A DNA stretch of 7,543 bases from Thermoplasmatota archaeon. Its GTDB lineage: Archaea > Thermoplasmatota > E2 > DHVEG-1. A program made the translations under genes and the position numbers. This document shows, in pieces, positions 5,489 through 7,543 of this stretch. How positions within the stretch are numbered: position 1 is the first letter of the stretch; the number at the start of each line of letters is the position of its first letter. The notes below the pieces were generated by a model, which had not been told where the DNA came from, did not search any database, and was given only the letters and a program-made list of their open reading frames with translations. The stretch spans positions 1 through 7,543 of the forward strand of contig JAGXLH010000074.1 in the NCBI GenBank assembly GCA_018334795.1, read 5' to 3'.

Positions 5489-6853
5489 CTGAAGTTTCTA
5501 CATTTATCTGACGTACATCTTGGTCATCGGCAATATAACATGTCATTACGACAAAAAGATATGCAATATTCTTTTCTTTCCACAATCAACTCAGGTATAC
5601 AAGACCAGGTTGACTTTGTGTTACTCTGCGGTGATTTATTTCATCATAAGAATGTAACCGCGCAAACATTAAGTAATGCAGAAAAAGGTTTACAACAATT
5701 TTCAACTCATCAAATTCCTGTTGTGTTAATTCAAGGGAATCATGATGCAAAATTGTACAAACAAGATATGACCTGGATGGAATATCTACATCGGAAAAAA
5801 ACAGGGATTCTATTACAAGCCGATGTTTCAGATTCAACACTTTTTTTTAAACAATATGATAAGCATAATCCTTCCTCTCACGCAGGTTTTATCGATATTA
5901 ATAATGTTCGTATTTTTGGTCTTCAGTATTCAGGACAGCAAACAAGTGATCGATTACAACAAATCCCAACTGCAATTCAACGAGTTAATGATGAATTCGG
6001 AAAAGCAGAACATACTATTCTCATGGGACATTTTGGTGTTGAGGGTCATATTCCAGGGATAACCGGTGGTGTCTCAGAGGAAACGCTTGCTCCATTACGT
6101 AATGTTGTTGATTATGTAGCTCTTGGTCATTTGCATAAACAATATAGTGAAAATAATTGGATTTTTAATGCTGGATCATTAGAAGCACATGACACAAGAG
6201 AAGCAACCTGGGATTTAGGATATTATATTACAACAATTACAAAAGAAAATGGGGTGAATGCTTCCCATCATCTTTCAAAACGTCGACCGTTTTATAAAAT
6301 CGTTTTTTCAGTTGATCGCTTTCATTCTAAAGAAGGGTTACTTCACGGTTTTAAACGAAAACTTTCCGTGGAAGAATCATCAGTTCAAGAAATGCAACAA
6401 GAATCCTATTTTCAAGATGAAAATGGGATGCGTCAACCAATTATTGACTTACGTTTAAAAGGGCAACTTCATTTCAGTCGATCATTACTTGACATTAATG
6501 AATTAATTCAGTTAGTTGAACAAGCAACCCATCCTGTAAAAGTGCAACCAAGTGATGCCACTGAATCCCTTGAAATCCAAGAATTACTCACCGCTATTGA
6601 AGGTGGAAGAGAAGTAATTTTTGATGAAGAGGGCCATGTAAATCGAGATCGGTTAGAACAAGCTGTTTTTAGTATGAAAGCAGGAGAGGATGATCGGTTT
6701 AAACACAAAAAAAAGCAGGTTGCTGAGATTTTATTTGCCTTGAAAACAGAATTATTATCTAATGAGAACCCGGAGGATGTTGCTAAAACCTTGCAGAAGA
6801 AACGACGGCAGTTTTTTCCAACAGAATCAGAACAAGTGGAGGATTCATCATGA
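5489..6853 (+). CDS. mre11: Mre11 DNA double-strand break repair nuclease
   Basis: This 454-residue Mn-dependent nuclease is the partner of Rad50; the family has 3'–5' double-strand exonuclease and single-strand endonuclease activity. The phosphodiesterase motifs are in order: LSDVHLG (D8, H10), CGDLFHH (D49, H52), GNHD (N84, H85), MGHFGVEG (H181), and ALGHLH (H214, H216), followed by the NAGSLE segment. All metal ligands and the catalytic histidine are present. As I recall it, D8, H10, D49, N84 and H85 have the same numbers as in Pyrococcus Mre11. The capping domain follows (roughly 250–345), then C-terminal helices that should bind the Rad50 coiled coil, and an acidic tail. The start is the odd point: the first in-frame ATG (5540) would delete motif I. 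Homology demands a start near 5489, where the codon is CTG and a G-rich ribosome site precedes it. The open frame runs further up to 5441 without homology. The stop overlaps the rad50 ATG by four bases. Confidence 0.93.
   Translation: MKFLHLSDVHLGHRQYNMSLRQKDMQYSFLSTINSGIQDQVDFVLLCGDLFHHKNVTAQTLSNAEKGLQQFSTHQIPVVLIQGNHDAKLYKQDMTWMEYLHRKKTGILLQADVSDSTLFFKQYDKHNPSSHAGFIDINNVRIFGLQYSGQQTSDRLQQIPTAIQRVNDEFGKAEHTILMGHFGVEGHIPGITGGVSEETLAPLRNVVDYVALGHLHKQYSENNWIFNAGSLEAHDTREATWDLGYYITTITKENGVNASHHLSKRRPFYKIVFSVDRFHSKEGLLHGFKRKLSVEESSVQEMQQESYFQDENGMRQPIIDLRLKGQLHFSRSLLDINELIQLVEQATHPVKVQPSDATESLEIQELLTAIEGGREVIFDEEGHVNRDRLEQAVFSMKAGEDDRFKHKKKQVAEILFALKTELLSNENPEDVAKTLQKKRRQFFPTESEQVEDSS
6838..6842 (+). 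promoter_or_regulatory. Ribosome binding site of rad50 inside mre11
   Basis: GGAGG lies seven bases before the rad50 ATG, within the last codons of mre11. Together with the four-base ATGA overlap it indicates coupled translation of the two subunits. It is the best Shine–Dalgarno match in the window. Confidence 0.75.
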
Positions 6854-7543
6854 AAATCAAATCAGTGATCCTTGATGATGTGAAAAGTTATGATGATTCC
6901 TCGCCATCAATTAGTTTTCAGTCTGGTGTGAATGCAATTATTGGTGAGAATGGATCAGGGAAGAGCACGCTTTGTGAATCAATTGGTTTTGCATTATTTG
7001 ATTTTCTTCATCCGTATAGTCAATCTGATTTTGTTCGTGAAGGAAAAAAAACAGGTCGGGTTAGTGTTACTTTTGAATCAGATGATGCTGAACATGTGTA
7101 TCGTGTTGAAAGAGGTGTTAATCAATCCAAGTATGACATTTTCGATGTTACTCACAATAAAAAACTTGAGTTACAAGGTAAAAATGATGTATTGACCTGG
7201 TTAAAAGAAGAATTAGGTGTTCCACGTTCGATGGACCTTCAAACCTTGTGGAAATCTAGTCTTGGTGTTCCTCAGGGAAAGTTTACGAATGATTTTGCAC
7301 AAACACCTTCGATTCGTGCTCAGTTATTTAATCCATTACTTGAAGTTGATGTGTATCGAGATCTTTGGAAAGATATGAAACATGTGATAGATGTTTTAAT
7401 TTCTAACAAGAAAAACATCAATGAGCAGATCACACGCTTAGAAAGTATTGTTGAGGAATTACCAGAGTTAAAAAAACAAGGGAAAAACGTATGTGATCAA
7501 ATCAAAAAAGCAATTGATAATGTTAAAAAAATTGATGATAAGA
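6850..7543 (+). CDS. rad50: Rad50 ATPase, 3'-truncated by the window end
   Basis: The first 231 residues of this SMC-like ATPase are visible. The N-terminal strand LDDVKSYDD is typical. Walker A is GENGSGKST at residues 32–40, and the Q-loop region is SLGVPQGKF at 137–145 with Q142. The PLLEVDVYRDLW segment (162–173) then leads into the start of the long coiled coil, rich in K, E, I and L to the window edge. The zinc hook, second coiled-coil arm, signature motif and Walker B should lie beyond the window. ATP binding closes the paired heads and controls access of DNA to Mre11. The ATG overlaps the mre11 stop as ATGA, with a strong ribosome site. In many archaea herA and nurA accompany this pair; whether they follow here cannot be seen. 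Identification is secure; the frame is open throughout. Confidence 0.95.
   Translation, partial: MKIKSVILDDVKSYDDSSPSISFQSGVNAIIGENGSGKSTLCESIGFALFDFLHPYSQSDFVREGKKTGRVSVTFESDDAEHVYRVERGVNQSKYDIFDVTHNKKLELQGKNDVLTWLKEELGVPRSMDLQTLWKSSLGVPQGKFTNDFAQTPSIRAQLFNPLLEVDVYRDLWKDMKHVIDVLISNKKNINEQITRLESIVEELPELKKQGKNVCDQIKKAIDNVKKIDDK

Noticed and set aside
5540..5542. ATG at 5540 as the mre11 start
   Set aside because: It would remove the first phosphodiesterase motif (D8, H10), without which the nuclease could not bind its metals; the frame upstream encodes a textbook Mre11 N-terminus.

Overview
The window looks archaeal. It is AT-rich and carries an Mre11–Rad50 pair of archaeal type and a small nuclease related to archaeal Holliday junction resolvases. 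Archaeal TATA-like boxes lie upstream of genes, and ribosome sites of the GGAGG/GAGGT kind sit before some starts. A very long multi-PAS histidine kinase fits mesophilic or sediment Euryarchaeota or Thermoplasmata-like lineages. No rRNA or other marker is present, so the lineage is inference only.

Layout. (1) Bases 1–492, + strand: the 3' part of an integral membrane protein gene, cut by the window edge, not recognised. (2) Bases 705–1313, - strand: a small class I SAM-dependent methyltransferase gene, convergent with the first gene, with a 7-bp hairpin at its stop codon. (3) Bases 1449–4601, + strand: a soluble histidine kinase of 1050 residues with six PAS-like domains. It diverges from the methyltransferase across a 135-bp region and starts with TTG. 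(4) Bases 4602–4990: a 389-bp gene-free stretch. Its first half is extremely AT-rich and holds an inverted repeat. Its second half is an abrupt GC-richer patch (about 41% against about 18%) with two GAAA-tetraloop hairpins, a candidate structured RNA. (5) Bases 4991–7543, + strand: a DNA repair cluster of a membrane-anchored nuclease (COG4741/Endonuc_Holl type), mre11 and the 5' part of rad50.

How the genes work together. Mre11 and Rad50 form the ATP-controlled nuclease complex that processes double-strand breaks. Their genes overlap by four bases, and rad50 has a strong ribosome site, so translation is probably coupled. The upstream nuclease ends 72 bp before mre11 and may belong to the same transcript, although a TATA-like box in the gap allows a separate one. 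The kinase has no response regulator beside it in this window.

The most useful correction is at mre11. The first ATG of that frame would remove the first metal-binding motif. Homology and the ribosome site instead support a CTG start at 5489, which restores D8 and H10. I see no CRISPR array, insertion sequence, tRNA or rRNA. Most of the window is ordinary archaeal housekeeping and signalling; the less ordinary items are the CTG start, the structured patch at 4780–4910 and the nuclease–mre11–rad50 arrangement.
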